In this document: positions 25,802 through 35,005 of the stretch, piece after piece
How positions within the stretch are numbered: the first letter of the stretch is position 1
Layout: every line of letters starts with the position of its first letter
Origin: DAIOXA01 sp050949165
GTDB taxonomy: Bacteria; Bacillota; Proteinivoracia; UBA4975
Direction of reading: 5' to 3'
Assembly (NCBI GenBank): GCA_050949165.1
Contig: JBMNFF010000009.1
Coordinates: 124,001 to 188,000 of the forward strand
DNA length: 64,000 nucleotides
The notes under the pieces: generated by a model
Database searches by the model: none
The model's input: only the letters and a program-made list of their open reading frames with translations
Told to the model about the DNA's origin: nothing
Program-made: the position numbers and the translations under genes

Positions 25802-27670
25802 ATGGCTGAAAAGATTATCGACCTCTGCCGGCAAATAGTCCAACCCGGTGATAGAATCGTGGCAGCTGTATCCGGGGGGGCAGATTCCATCTGCCTTGCC
25901 CATGCCTTAAAGGAGGTATGTCCCCCCCTCTTTGCCCAGCTCTATGTGGTCCATGTCAACCACCAGCTGCGGGGCGAAAATTCTGAGGAGGATGCCCGCT
26001 TTGTCTGCCGCTGGGCGGCAGAAGCGGGATTGCCCCGGGCCCTGATCAGGATTGAGGTCTCTCCCCTGGGAGGAGAATCCTTCCAGGACAGCGCCCGCAA
26101 GGCGAGGTACATGGCCCTGGCTCAAGCTTGCCGGCGCTTTGGGGCAAACAAACTGGTCACCGCTCATCACGCCGACGACCAGGTTGAAACCTTCCTGCTC
26201 AATTTGCTTCGGGGCAGCGGCAGCCGGGGCTTGCAGGGAATTCCCCGGGAACGATTCATGGACGGCATCCTCCTGCTCCGCCCTCTTCTGGACGTTACCC
26301 GGCGAGAGGTGGAGGACTATTGCCGTAAATACGGCCTGCGCTGGCGGACAGATGCCAGCAATAACAGCCTATACTATCAGCGCAACCGTATCCGCCATCA
26401 CTTGCTCCCCCTGCTTCGGGAGTACAACCCCAAGTTCGACGCCGTGCTGATGAATACCATCAATAACCTGCGCCTGGACCAGGAGGTGCTGGCCGACTTG
26501 ACTAGCCAGGCTTTGGCAGAGGCGGAAACACCCAGCCCTCTGCCCTTTGCTCCCCGGGCGCTTTCCCTTTCTCGCCTCAGCAAATTTCCCTTGGGTTTAC
26601 AGCACCGCATGGTGTTAGAGTTGCTTCCCCTGGACTCTCAGTCCCAGCATGTGGAGGCCGTCCTCGCCCTGCAGGATGCCGACACCGGCAAGAGCGTCGA
26701 CCTGCCGGGGGGGATGAAAGCTTATCGGCTGCATGACAGCATCGCCTTTGGCAAGTCGCCGCCGGAGGAGAGGGGCCAGGATGTATCGGTACCGGTGCCG
26801 GGGCAGGGAAGCTGGGGGCCGTACACCATTCGCGTAAGCGATCGGGAATTTCCTGGCAGCAGGTATTTTTGGTTGCCTTCCGGCATACAAGATATTATCA
26901 TCGGGCCCAGAAGGCCCGGGGATTACTTTTATCCCCCGGGTGGCGGCAAGAAACTGAAATCCTATATGATTGACAAAAAAATTCCCCGCTGGTTGCGGGA
27001 CGCTTATCCGGTGCTCAGGGCCGGTGCAGAAATTTTCTGGGTGGCGGGTTTGGCTTCCGATACCAGATTTACCCGAGCTGCCCCCGGCAGGAGCAAGATC
27101 TACATTCAGCTAGTAAAAGAGGAGGAGAAAGTAATGGAGAATAACATCGGGGAAGTTTTGCTGGACCAGAAAACTGTACAGGATAAGGTGGTTGAATTAG
27201 CGGCCATCCTCGACCGGGACTATGCCGGCAAAAAGCCTCTGCTCATCTGCGTGCTCAAAGGAGCCTTGATGTTCATGGCTGATTTGACCAGAGCCATGAA
27301 GATTTCCCTGGAGCTGGACTTTATGGCGGTATCCAGCTACGGAGTATCCACAAAATCCTCAGGGGTGGTCCGCATCCTCAAGGACCTGGAGACCAGCATT
27401 GAAGGACGGCATGTGCTTATTGTCGAGGACATCATCGACAGCGGGCTGACCTTAAAGTACCTTTTGCAAAACTTGGAGTCCCGCAAACCTGCTTCTCTAA
27501 AGATTTGCACCCTTTTGGATAAACCCTCCCGTCGGCAGGTGGACCTGAAGCCGGATTACTGCGGATTTGAAATCGAGGATAAGTTTGTGGTGGGTTACGG
27601 CCTGGATTTTGCCGAGGAGTACCGCAACCTGCCCTTCATCGGCGTCCTCAAGCCCGAAGCCTATCAATAG
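25802..27670 (+). CDS. tilS-hpt: Fused tRNA(Ile)-lysidine synthetase / hypoxanthine phosphoribosyltransferase
   Basis: One continuous 622-residue frame. Residues 1-440 are TilS, which makes lysidine at C34 of tRNA-Ile(CAU): PP-loop SGGADS (24-29), the catalytic region with QARYMALA-type helices and TAHHADDQVETFLLNLLRGSG, and a C-terminal domain. Residues about 445-622 are HPRT, making IMP/GMP from PRPP: LLICVLKGALMFMADL, and the PRPP loop VEDIIDSGLTL. The ATG at 27134 sits between the parts behind GAGGAGGAG, so HPRT (178 residues) could also be made alone. TilS/HprT fusions are known in Listeria; elsewhere the genes are adjacent. It precedes ftsH as in B. subtilis. Confidence 0.9.
   Translation: MAEKIIDLCRQIVQPGDRIVAAVSGGADSICLAHALKEVCPPLFAQLYVVHVNHQLRGENSEEDARFVCRWAAEAGLPRALIRIEVSPLGGESFQDSARKARYMALAQACRRFGANKLVTAHHADDQVETFLLNLLRGSGSRGLQGIPRERFMDGILLLRPLLDVTRREVEDYCRKYGLRWRTDASNNSLYYQRNRIRHHLLPLLREYNPKFDAVLMNTINNLRLDQEVLADLTSQALAEAETPSPLPFAPRALSLSRLSKFPLGLQHRMVLELLPLDSQSQHVEAVLALQDADTGKSVDLPGGMKAYRLHDSIAFGKSPPEERGQDVSVPVPGQGSWGPYTIRVSDREFPGSRYFWLPSGIQDIIIGPRRPGDYFYPPGGGKKLKSYMIDKKIPRWLRDAYPVLRAGAEIFWVAGLASDTRFTRAAPGRSKIYIQLVKEEEKVMENNIGEVLLDQKTVQDKVVELAAILDRDYAGKKPLLICVLKGALMFMADLTRAMKISLELDFMAVSSYGVSTKSSGVVRILKDLETSIEGRHVLIVEDIIDSGLTLKYLLQNLESRKPASLKICTLLDKPSRRQVDLKPDYCGFEIEDKFVVGYGLDFAEEYRNLPFIGVLKPEAYQ
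27117..27136 (+). promoter_or_regulatory. Internal ribosome binding site and start for the HPRT part
   Basis: AAGAGGAGGAG at 27117-27127 is followed after 6 nt by an in-frame ATG (27134) whose product begins MENNIGEVLLDQ, like a normal stand-alone HPRT N-terminus. It implies dual output from the fused frame. Confidence 0.6.
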
Positions 27671-27676
27671 GGGCGG

Positions 27677-27705
27677 TTGTTTGATATACTGCCCTGTGTT
27701 AGAAT
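27677..27705 (+). promoter_or_regulatory. Sigma-A promoter of ftsH
   Basis: TTGTTT (27677-27682), 17 nt and an extended -10, TGTTAGAAT, ending at 27705. It is 31 nt before the ftsH start. Confidence 0.6.
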
Positions 27706-27736
27706 GGAATGACGGCTGAGAGGAGGCGACTGCCCA

Positions 27737-29554
27737 TTGAATATTCGCAAGATAATTATCACTATTTTTATCATCCTGATTGCAATTGCCCTTTTCCGAG
27801 GGGGCTTTAGTTTTCCCAGTCAGGAAACCCGGGAACTGAACTTCAGCGAGTTCAGCGAACTGGTGGAGAAAGGTCAGGTCGACTCCGCCTATATAGATAA
27901 CTTTACTGCCAAGGGCAAGTTAGTTGACGGCACGTCCTACACTGCCAAAGTAACAGACCGCAACATTGCCAATTACCTGGTTGAGCAAGGCGTCAAGGTC
28001 GAGCTGAACGACCCCAGCCAGGGCAGTTTCTGGTTGACAATTCTCTCCTGGGCGCCCCTGCTCATATTGGGTCTGGTTTTCTTCTTGTTTATGCAACAGG
28101 CACAGGGCGGCGGCAGCCGGGTCATGAACTTTGGCAAGAGCAGGGCCCGGATGCATCAGGAGACCCACAACAAGGTCACCTTCGCCGATGTGGCCGGAAT
28201 CGACGAGGCCAAGGAAGAGCTGGAGGAGATTGTCGATTTCCTGCGCTCCCCCCGCAAGTTCATCCAGTTGGGGGCCCGGATTCCCAAGGGGGTGCTCCTC
28301 TACGGCGCACCCGGGACCGGCAAGACTTTGCTGGCCAGGGCTGTGGCCGGGGAAGCCGGAGTTCCTTTCTTTAGCATCAGCGGTTCGGACTTTGTCGAGA
28401 TGTTTGTCGGTGTAGGCGCATCCCGGGTCAGGGATTTGTTTGAGCAGGCGAAAAAGCACTCTCCCTGTATTATTTTTATCGACGAAATCGATGCCGTGGG
28501 GCGCCAGCGGGGCGCCGGCTTGGGCGGCGGCCATGATGAGCGGGAACAGACCCTCAACCAGCTCCTGGTAGAGATGGATGGGTTTGGCCCCAATGAAGGA
28601 ATAATCATTATTGCTGCCACCAACCGCCCGGATATCCTGGACCCTGCGTTGCTCAGGCCGGGACGTTTTGACCGCCAGATAACCGTGGATATTCCCGATG
28701 TCAGGGGCCGGGAAGAGATTCTCAAAGTCCACGCCCGCACTCGTCCCCTGGAATCCACCGTGGATTTGGGCGTGTTGGCTCGCCGGACGCCGGGCTTTAC
28801 CGGAGCTGATTTGGAAAATGTGATCAACGAAGCAGCTCTATTGGCCGCCCGCCGCAATTTGCGCGTGGTAGGTATGAACGAGCTGGAGGATGCCATCGAC
28901 CGGGTCATTGCCGGACCGGAAAAGAAGAGCCGCCTGCGCTCGGAAGAGGAAAACCGCTTGGTGGCCTATCATGAGTCCGGGCATGCCTTGGTCTCCCACT
29001 TACTGGAAAAGACCGACCCCGTTCACAAGGTGACGGTGATTCCCAGAGGTCGGGCCGGCGGGTACACCCTGGCCTTGCCCACCGAAGACCGCTACTTTGC
29101 CACCAGGAGCGAACTGATGGACAAAATCTGCTACGCTTTGGGGGGCAGGGTTGCCGAAAAGCTCGTCTTAAATGAGATCAGCACCGGCGCTCAAAACGAT
29201 CTGGAACGGGTTACCGCCATGGCCCGCAAGATGATCATGGAGTATGGAATGAGCGACAGGTTGGGACCCTTGACCTTTGGGCGCAAGCATGATCAAGTAT
29301 TCCTGGGCAGAGATCTGGGACGGGAGCGGGACTTCAGTGAAGAAATCGCTTCCGCCATCGACCGGGAGACCCGGAATATGGTGGACGAGTGCTTCCGCCG
29401 CACCGAAGAATTGCTGACCAAGCATATCGACAAGCTCCATGCCGTGGCCCAAGCGGTTCTCGAAAAAGAGACCCTGGATGCCGACGAATTTATCCGCATT
29501 GTCGGCATCGGCAAGGGCGGCAAACCCCTGGAGCAAGTTGACAGCAAGGGTTAA
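27737..29554 (+). CDS. ftsH: ATP-dependent zinc metalloprotease FtsH
   Basis: Membrane AAA+ protease for quality control of membrane and some cytosolic proteins; needed for sporulation initiation in B. subtilis. The TTG start follows AGGAGG by 10 nt. Two N-terminal transmembrane helices (about 5-22 and 96-114) flank a small external domain. The AAA domain has Walker A GAPGTGKT (190-197), IIFIDEIDAVG and the SRH around NRPDILDPALLRPGRFD. The zinc site is HESGH (412-416). The 605 residues are standard. It closes the tilS-hpt-ftsH block. Confidence 0.97.
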   Translation: MNIRKIIITIFIILIAIALFRGGFSFPSQETRELNFSEFSELVEKGQVDSAYIDNFTAKGKLVDGTSYTAKVTDRNIANYLVEQGVKVELNDPSQGSFWLTILSWAPLLILGLVFFLFMQQAQGGGSRVMNFGKSRARMHQETHNKVTFADVAGIDEAKEELEEIVDFLRSPRKFIQLGARIPKGVLLYGAPGTGKTLLARAVAGEAGVPFFSISGSDFVEMFVGVGASRVRDLFEQAKKHSPCIIFIDEIDAVGRQRGAGLGGGHDEREQTLNQLLVEMDGFGPNEGIIIIAATNRPDILDPALLRPGRFDRQITVDIPDVRGREEILKVHARTRPLESTVDLGVLARRTPGFTGADLENVINEAALLAARRNLRVVGMNELEDAIDRVIAGPEKKSRLRSEEENRLVAYHESGHALVSHLLEKTDPVHKVTVIPRGRAGGYTLALPTEDRYFATRSELMDKICYALGGRVAEKLVLNEISTGAQNDLERVTAMARKMIMEYGMSDRLGPLTFGRKHDQVFLGRDLGRERDFSEEIASAIDRETRNMVDECFRRTEELLTKHIDKLHAVAQAVLEKETLDADEFIRIVGIGKGGKPLEQVDSKG

Positions 29555-29567
29555 AATGCTGTATACT
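29538..29567 (+). promoter_or_regulatory. Sigma-A promoter of the hut operon
   Basis: TTGACA (29538-29543), 18 nt and TATACT (29562-29567) overlap the 3' end of ftsH. Transcription from here begins near 29574 and must cross the hairpin at 29586-29635 before hutH. Confidence 0.7.
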
Positions 29568-29585
29568 TTTTACAAAGTTTACCCT

Positions 29586-29635
29586 AAAAAAGGGGGGTCG
29601 GTCTCGTGTTATTTGCACAGAGGCGACCCCTTTTT
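29586..29635 (+). terminator. Hairpin with T run in the hut leader (terminator, possible attenuator)
   Basis: GGGGTCG (29594-29600) pairs with CGACCCC (29624-29630), extended outward by G-U and A-T pairs and ending in TTTTT. The 23-nt loop can form a further imperfect stem. It lies between the hut promoter and the hutH Shine-Dalgarno, and the 36 nt left before hutH leave no room for another promoter. Confidence 0.65.
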
Positions 29636-29671
29636 CGCGTTGCTGGAGTCTGCTAAAGGAGGAAAGAGCCA

Positions 29672-31168
29672 GTGGATGTCATACTCGACGGAACCAGCAT
29701 GACCTTGGCGGATACCATCAAGGTGGCCCGGGGAGGACATGTTGAGCTGAGCGCTGCCGCCATCAAAGCCATGGAGACAGCCAGGTCTTATGTCGAATCA
29801 ATTATTCAAGAAGAGCTTCCCGTTTACGGAATTACCACGGGGTTTGGCCGCTTCAGCGATGTGGTCATCAAGACTGCCGACGTGGCCACCCTCCAGCACA
29901 ACCTCATTCGCAGCCACGCCTGCGGCGTGGGGGATCCTTTGCCCGCCCCTGAGACCCGCGTTCTCATGGCCCTAAGGGCCAATGCCCTGGCCCGGGGCCA
30001 TTCGGGAATCCGTCCCCAGGTGGTCCAGTTCCTGGTGGACTGCCTCAACGCCGACGTCCTGCCGGTGATTCCCTGTAAAGGATCACTGGGAGCCAGCGGC
30101 GATTTGGCGCCCCTGGCCCACATGGGTTTATTCCTCATGGGTGAAGGTCTGGCCAGGCTGGGCGACAAGGTCCTTCCTGCCCAGGAGGCCCTTGAGCAAT
30201 CTGGCCTCAGCCCCATAGAGCTTGAGGCCAAGGAAGGATTAGCTCTGATTAACGGCACCCAATTCATGGCCGCTCGGGGCTGTATGACCTTGGGGAGGGC
30301 CCGGACCCTGGCCAAGGCCGCCGATGCCATTTCCGCACTGACTTGTCAGGCCCTGCGGGGAATCCCTGCGGCCTTTTCGCCCTTGATCCAGCAAGTGCGC
30401 CCCCATCCCGGGCAGCAGGAATGCGCCGCCAACCTGCTCAGGTACCTGGAGGGCAGTCGCTTGCTCAGCGAACCCGGAGAGCTCAGGACCCAGGATCCCT
30501 ATTCACTGCGCTGCATTCCCCAGGTACATGGCGCCAGCCGTGATGCCTTCGAGTGGGTGAAGGGGGTTTTGGAGAGGGAAATCAATGCTGCCACCGACAA
30601 TCCCCTGATCTTTCCCGCCGAAGCTCAGGTCATATCCGGCGGCAACTTCCATGGGCAGCCTCTGGCTCTGGCCCTGGATTTCCTGGCCATTGCCTTGGCC
30701 GAACTGGCCAATATCTCCGAGCGCAGGATTGAGCGCTTGGTAAACCCGCAACTCAACGATTTGCCTCCCTTCCTGACCGAGAATGGCGGCCTCAACTCCG
30801 GCCTGATGATACCTCAATATGTGGCGGCCGCCCTGGTTTCCGAGAACAAGGTTCTCTGTCACCCTGCCAGCGTCGACTCCATCCCTTCCTCGGGCAATCA
30901 AGAGGACCACGTCAGCATGGGGGCCAACGCCGCCAATAAGGCCTGCCAGGTGGCCGACAATGTCCGCGATGTCCTGGCCATAGAGCTCCTGGCGGCATGT
31001 CAGGCCATCGATTTCCGGGGGCCGGAACTCTTGAGCCCGGCGGGGGAGAGGTTGTACCGTTTTGTTCGCACCCGGGTGAAGTTTGTGGACAGCGACCGCC
31101 CCCTGTATCATGATATCAGGGTCTTAGCCGATAGCCTGGAAAGCGAAGAGTTTGAAAAACTACTATAA
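29672..31168 (+). CDS. hutH: Histidine ammonia-lyase
   Basis: First step of histidine degradation: histidine to urocanate plus ammonia, using the MIO electrophile formed from Ala-Ser-Gly. That triad is at residues 141-143 in GASGDLAPLAH, the canonical position. Other conserved stretches are YGITTGFGRFSD, NLIRSHACGVG, NGTQFMAA and QEDHVSMG. The GTG start follows AAAGGAGGA. The 498 residues are standard. It is first in a five-gene operon with short gaps or overlaps. Confidence 0.97.
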   Translation: MDVILDGTSMTLADTIKVARGGHVELSAAAIKAMETARSYVESIIQEELPVYGITTGFGRFSDVVIKTADVATLQHNLIRSHACGVGDPLPAPETRVLMALRANALARGHSGIRPQVVQFLVDCLNADVLPVIPCKGSLGASGDLAPLAHMGLFLMGEGLARLGDKVLPAQEALEQSGLSPIELEAKEGLALINGTQFMAARGCMTLGRARTLAKAADAISALTCQALRGIPAAFSPLIQQVRPHPGQQECAANLLRYLEGSRLLSEPGELRTQDPYSLRCIPQVHGASRDAFEWVKGVLEREINAATDNPLIFPAEAQVISGGNFHGQPLALALDFLAIALAELANISERRIERLVNPQLNDLPPFLTENGGLNSGLMIPQYVAAALVSENKVLCHPASVDSIPSSGNQEDHVSMGANAANKACQVADNVRDVLAIELLAACQAIDFRGPELLSPAGERLYRFVRTRVKFVDSDRPLYHDIRVLADSLESEEFEKLL

Positions 31169-31183
31169 GGAGTGTGATCGACA

Positions 31184-32833
31184 GTGGAACTGAAAGGGGC
31201 TCCCCGGGGCAATTTGCTGAGCTGTAAAGGCTGGCAGCAAGAAGCGGCCCTGCGCATGCTCTTGAACAATCTGGACCCGGAAGTGGCCGAAGATCCCCAG
31301 CGCCTGGTGGTCTACGGGGGGACCGGCAAGGCGGCCAGAAACCACGAGGCCCTTGCCGCAATAATCAAGTCTCTTCAGGAACTGGAAAGCGACGAGACCC
31401 TTTTGATCCAATCGGGCAAACCGGTGGGAGTGTTTCGCACCCATGAGTTGGCTCCCCGGGTGCTCTTGTCCAACTCCATGCTGGTCCCGGCCTGGGCAAC
31501 CTGGGAAGATTTCTGGGATTTAGAAGCCAAGGGCCTTACCATGTACGGTCAGATGACCGCTGGCAGCTGGATTTACATCGGCACCCAGGGAATCCTCCAG
31601 GGCACCTACGAGACCTTTGCCGAGGCGGCCCGTCAACACTTTGGCGGCACGCTTGCCGGCAAGCTGGTCCTCAGCGCCGGCCTCGGGGGCATGGGAGGCG
31701 CCCAACCCCTGGCCGTCACCATGAACGATGGCGTCGCCATCATCGTCGAAGTAGATCCCAAGCGGGCCCGGCGCCGTCTGGAAACCCGATACTGTGATGT
31801 CCTGGTGGAATCCTTGGATGAGGCCCTGGCCCAGGCAGAAGAGGCAATCGCTGCCAAGAAGCCCCTTTCCATAGGGCTCATCGGCAATGCAGCGGAAGTG
31901 TTGCCCGAAATGGTGCGCCGGGGGATAACCCCCGACCTGGTCACCGACCAGACTTCGGCCCACGACCCCCTGGGAGGCTACATCCCTGCCGGTCTCAGCC
32001 TGGAAGCAGCGGCTGCTCTGCGCCAGTCCGATCCCCAGGCGTACATTGCCCGGGCCATGGAGAGCATGGCCATCCACGTTCAGGCCATGCTGGACATGCA
32101 GAAGGCCGGGGCAATAGTTTTTGACTATGGCAACAACATTCGCCAGAATGCCTATAAGCAGGGCGTCGCCGATGCCTTTAACTTTCCCGGTTTTGTGCCC
32201 GCCTATATCCGGCCCCAATTCTGCGAGGGGCGGGGGCCCTTCCGCTGGGTTGCTCTCTCTGGCGATCCCGCCGACATCGCCGTCACCGACGACCTGGTGC
32301 TGGAATTGTTTCCGGAAAGGCAGGGCCTGCGCCGCTGGATCGAGATGGCCCGGGAGCGCGTTGCCTTCCAGGGCCTGCCCTCGCGAATTTGCTGGCTGGG
32401 CTATGGCGAGCGGGCCAAATTCGGCCTGGCCATCAACGACTTGGTCAAAGCCGGCAAGATCAAGGCCCCCATCGTAATTGGCCGGGATCACCTGGACTGC
32501 GGCTCGGTGGCTTCCCCCAACCGGGAGACCGAGGCCATGCGGGACGGCAGCGATGCCATTGCTGACTGGCCCATCCTCAACGCCCTGATCAACTCGGTTA
32601 ACGGGGCCAGCTGGGTGTCCGTCCACCACGGCGGCGGCGTGGGTATCGGTTACTCCATTCACGCCGGCATGGTGGTGGTGGCCGACGGCAGCGATGCTGC
32701 CAGGATTCGCCTGGAGCGGGTGCTGACCAGCGACCCCGGCATGGGCATTATCCGCCATGCCGATGCCGGCTATGAGCAGGCTTTGGCTGCCGCCCGGCGC
32801 CATGGGATCAAAATACCTATGAGGGAGGACTAA
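31184..32833 (+). CDS. hutU: Urocanate hydratase
   Basis: Second step: urocanate to 4-imidazolone-5-propionate with tightly bound NAD+ acting as electrophile. The 549 residues contain the family blocks YGGTGKAARN, GQMTAGSWIYIGTQGI, the NAD-binding glycine stretch SAGLGGMGGAQPLA, TDQTSAHDPLGGY, and VSVHHGGGVGIGYS. The GTG start lies 16 nt after hutH with AAGGAG upstream. Cotranscribed with hutH and ftcD. Confidence 0.97.
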   Translation: MELKGAPRGNLLSCKGWQQEAALRMLLNNLDPEVAEDPQRLVVYGGTGKAARNHEALAAIIKSLQELESDETLLIQSGKPVGVFRTHELAPRVLLSNSMLVPAWATWEDFWDLEAKGLTMYGQMTAGSWIYIGTQGILQGTYETFAEAARQHFGGTLAGKLVLSAGLGGMGGAQPLAVTMNDGVAIIVEVDPKRARRRLETRYCDVLVESLDEALAQAEEAIAAKKPLSIGLIGNAAEVLPEMVRRGITPDLVTDQTSAHDPLGGYIPAGLSLEAAAALRQSDPQAYIARAMESMAIHVQAMLDMQKAGAIVFDYGNNIRQNAYKQGVADAFNFPGFVPAYIRPQFCEGRGPFRWVALSGDPADIAVTDDLVLELFPERQGLRRWIEMARERVAFQGLPSRICWLGYGERAKFGLAINDLVKAGKIKAPIVIGRDHLDCGSVASPNRETEAMRDGSDAIADWPILNALINSVNGASWVSVHHGGGVGIGYSIHAGMVVVADGSDAARIRLERVLTSDPGMGIIRHADAGYEQALAAARRHGIKIPMRED

Positions 32834-32835
32834 TA

Positions 32836-33741
32836 GTGCAGCAGATTGTCCAATGCGTGCCCAATATCAGTGAAGGGCGCAATCGGGAGATCGTCGAGGC
32901 GGTGGTGGATGTCGTCCGCAAGACCCCCGATGTTAAGTTATTGGACTGGTCTTCGGACTCGGATCACAACCGCTCTGTCATCACCTTTGTGGGCACGGCA
33001 GCGGGGGTGGAGGAAGCCGCCTTTGCCGTCTGTGCCAAGGCGGCGGAGCTCATCGACATGACCACCCATACCGGCGAGCACCCGCGCATGGGCGCCACCG
33101 ATGTCGTCCCCTTTATCCCCATTCAGGGCATATCCATGGATGAATGCATAGAATTGGCTAACCGGGTAGGCAAGCGCATCGGCGAAGAGTTGGGGATTCC
33201 AGTGTACATGTATGAGAAGGCCGCCAAGGTTCCTGCCCGGGAAAACCTGGCCAATGTGCGCCGGGGCCAGTACGAAGGCCTGGCCAAAAAAATGGAACGG
33301 GAAGACGGCCGTCCCGATTATGGTCCCCCCACCTTCAACGCCAAGAGCGGCGCTACCGCTGTAGGCGCCCGGATGCCCCTGGTTGCCTTTAATGTCAACC
33401 TGGGTACCGACAATCTGGAGATTGCCAACCGCATTGCCCGCAATGTCCGCCATGCCGGCGGCGGCCTCAAGGCCGTCAAGGCAATGGGTGTCAAACTGGA
33501 GGAGCGGGGAATCGTCCAGGTCTCCATGAACATGGTGAATTACAAGGAGACTCCCCTGTACCGGGTTGTTGAGCTTATCAGGGCTGAGGCCCGGCGCTAT
33601 GGAGTTAACATAGTGGGCAGCGAAATCATCGGCTTGGTGCCCCTGGAGGCAGTGGTGGACAGCCTGGACTATTACCTGGGGCTGGAGGGTTTTCAGATGA
33701 AGCAGATCCTGGAAACCCGGCTGTGGACCGATGAAACCTAG
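32836..33741 (+). CDS. ftcD: Glutamate formimidoyltransferase (formiminotransferase domain only)
   Basis: Transfers the formimino group of formiminoglutamate to tetrahydrofolate, releasing glutamate. The 301 residues correspond only to the N-terminal FT domains of mammalian FTCD (IVQCVPNISEGRN, THTGEHPRMGATDVVPFIPI, GLKAVKAMGVKLEERG). The cyclodeaminase half that would convert formimino-THF to methenyl-THF is not fused and no separate gene for it is in the window. The GTG start follows GGAGGAC 2 nt after hutU; the end overlaps hutI by 11 nt. Confidence 0.95.
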   Translation: MQQIVQCVPNISEGRNREIVEAVVDVVRKTPDVKLLDWSSDSDHNRSVITFVGTAAGVEEAAFAVCAKAAELIDMTTHTGEHPRMGATDVVPFIPIQGISMDECIELANRVGKRIGEELGIPVYMYEKAAKVPARENLANVRRGQYEGLAKKMEREDGRPDYGPPTFNAKSGATAVGARMPLVAFNVNLGTDNLEIANRIARNVRHAGGGLKAVKAMGVKLEERGIVQVSMNMVNYKETPLYRVVELIRAEARRYGVNIVGSEIIGLVPLEAVVDSLDYYLGLEGFQMKQILETRLWTDET

Positions 33742-35005
33742 AGCCCACCTGGCTGTCGTCAATGCCCGCCTGGCCACCCTGGCTGGTTTTAGCGACAAGC
33801 CCCAGCGCGGTTGTGACCTTGGCCGTTTAGGCTTGGTGGACAACGGCGCCGTGGCCATGGCCTACGACAAGATCCTGGCCGTTGGCCCCCTGGATCAGGT
33901 GGCAGGGGCAGTGGACCTGAGCGCCGCCCGGGTCCTGGATGCCCGGGGCCGTCTGGTTACCCCCGGCCTGGTCGACCCCCACACCCATGTCGTCCACGTC
34001 GGCAGCCGGGAGCGGGAGTACACCATGCGCCTGCAGGGGATCCCCTATATCGAGATCCACAAAGCCGGGGGCGGCATCCTCAGCAGCGTCAACTCGGTCC
34101 GGGAGGCTTCACTGGCCGATCTGGTGGCCCAGACGCAAAAGAGCCTGCGGCGGATGTTGGCCTTTGGTGTAACCACTGTCGAGGCCAAGAGCGGCTATGG
34201 TCTGGATTTGGCATCAGAAATAAAGATGCTTGAGGCCGTGCAAATCCTCAACTTCATTCAGGAGGTTACCTTGGTGCCCACCTTTATGGGCGCCCATGCC
34301 ATTCCAGAGGAATACAAGGCAAACAGTGACGAGTTCGTCCACCTTGTCGTCGAGGAAATGTTGCCCGCCGTCAAGGACTTGGCCCGGTTCTGTGATGTGT
34401 TCTGTGAGGATCATGTCTTCAGCATAGAGCAGTCCCGCACCATCCTCCGGGCCGCCCAGGATCTGGGGCTGGGGGCAAAGATTCACGCCGATGAGCTGGC
34501 TCCCACCGGGGGCGCCCAGCTGGCGGCAGAACTGGGCGCCGTCTCGGCAGATCATCTCCTCCACACCGATGCCCGGGGAATTGAGGCTCTGGCACACTCG
34601 GAAACGGTGGCGGTACTCCTGCCGGGTACATCCTTTAACCTGATGACGGGGCGCTATGCCCCGGCCCAAGAGATGTTGGCGGCAGGGGTGGCCATTGCCC
34701 TTTCCACTGATTTTAACCCCGGCAGCTGTCCCACCGAGAACCTGCAGCTGATTATGACCTTGGGTTGCCTGAAATTGGGGTTGACGCCTGCCCAGGTCCT
34801 GGCAGCGGTGACGATAAATGCCGCCCATGCCATAGGGCTGGGGGACAGGATCGGCAGCCTGGAAGCAGGCAAGCAGGCCGACCTGGTAATCTTCGATGCC
34901 GATAACGAGGCCTATCTTCCCTATCACTTCGGCATCAATCATACCTGGCAGGTGATTAAATCCGGTCGCGTCGTCTACCAAAAAAATGAGGAGGGTATAA
35001 ATTGA
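33731..35005 (+). CDS. hutI: Imidazolonepropionase
   Basis: Third step: hydrolyses 4-imidazolone-5-propionate to N-formimino-L-glutamate. It is a metal-dependent amidohydrolase with the HxH metal pair at His84/His86 (VDPHTHVVHVGSRERE), the substrate loop LSSVNSVREAS, further metal ligands in GAHAIPEEYK and KIHADELAPTGGA, and the Asp in STDFNPGSCPTEN. 424 residues. The start lies inside ftcD, which suggests coupled translation. In pathway order it acts before FtcD although encoded after it. Confidence 0.96.
   Translation: MKPRAHLAVVNARLATLAGFSDKPQRGCDLGRLGLVDNGAVAMAYDKILAVGPLDQVAGAVDLSAARVLDARGRLVTPGLVDPHTHVVHVGSREREYTMRLQGIPYIEIHKAGGGILSSVNSVREASLADLVAQTQKSLRRMLAFGVTTVEAKSGYGLDLASEIKMLEAVQILNFIQEVTLVPTFMGAHAIPEEYKANSDEFVHLVVEEMLPAVKDLARFCDVFCEDHVFSIEQSRTILRAAQDLGLGAKIHADELAPTGGAQLAAELGAVSADHLLHTDARGIEALAHSETVAVLLPGTSFNLMTGRYAPAQEMLAAGVAIALSTDFNPGSCPTENLQLIMTLGCLKLGLTPAQVLAAVTINAAHAIGLGDRIGSLEAGKQADLVIFDADNEAYLPYHFGINHTWQVIKSGRVVYQKNEEGIN

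Noticed and set aside
29439..29702. 87-codon plus-strand frame overlapping the ftsH end and hut leader
   Set aside because: It crosses the hut promoter and hairpin in the wrong frame, with no ribosome site and no homology.
31520..32803. 427-codon open frame on the minus strand across hutU
   Set aside because: Antisense shadow of a strongly conserved enzyme gene; no start signal or recognisable product.
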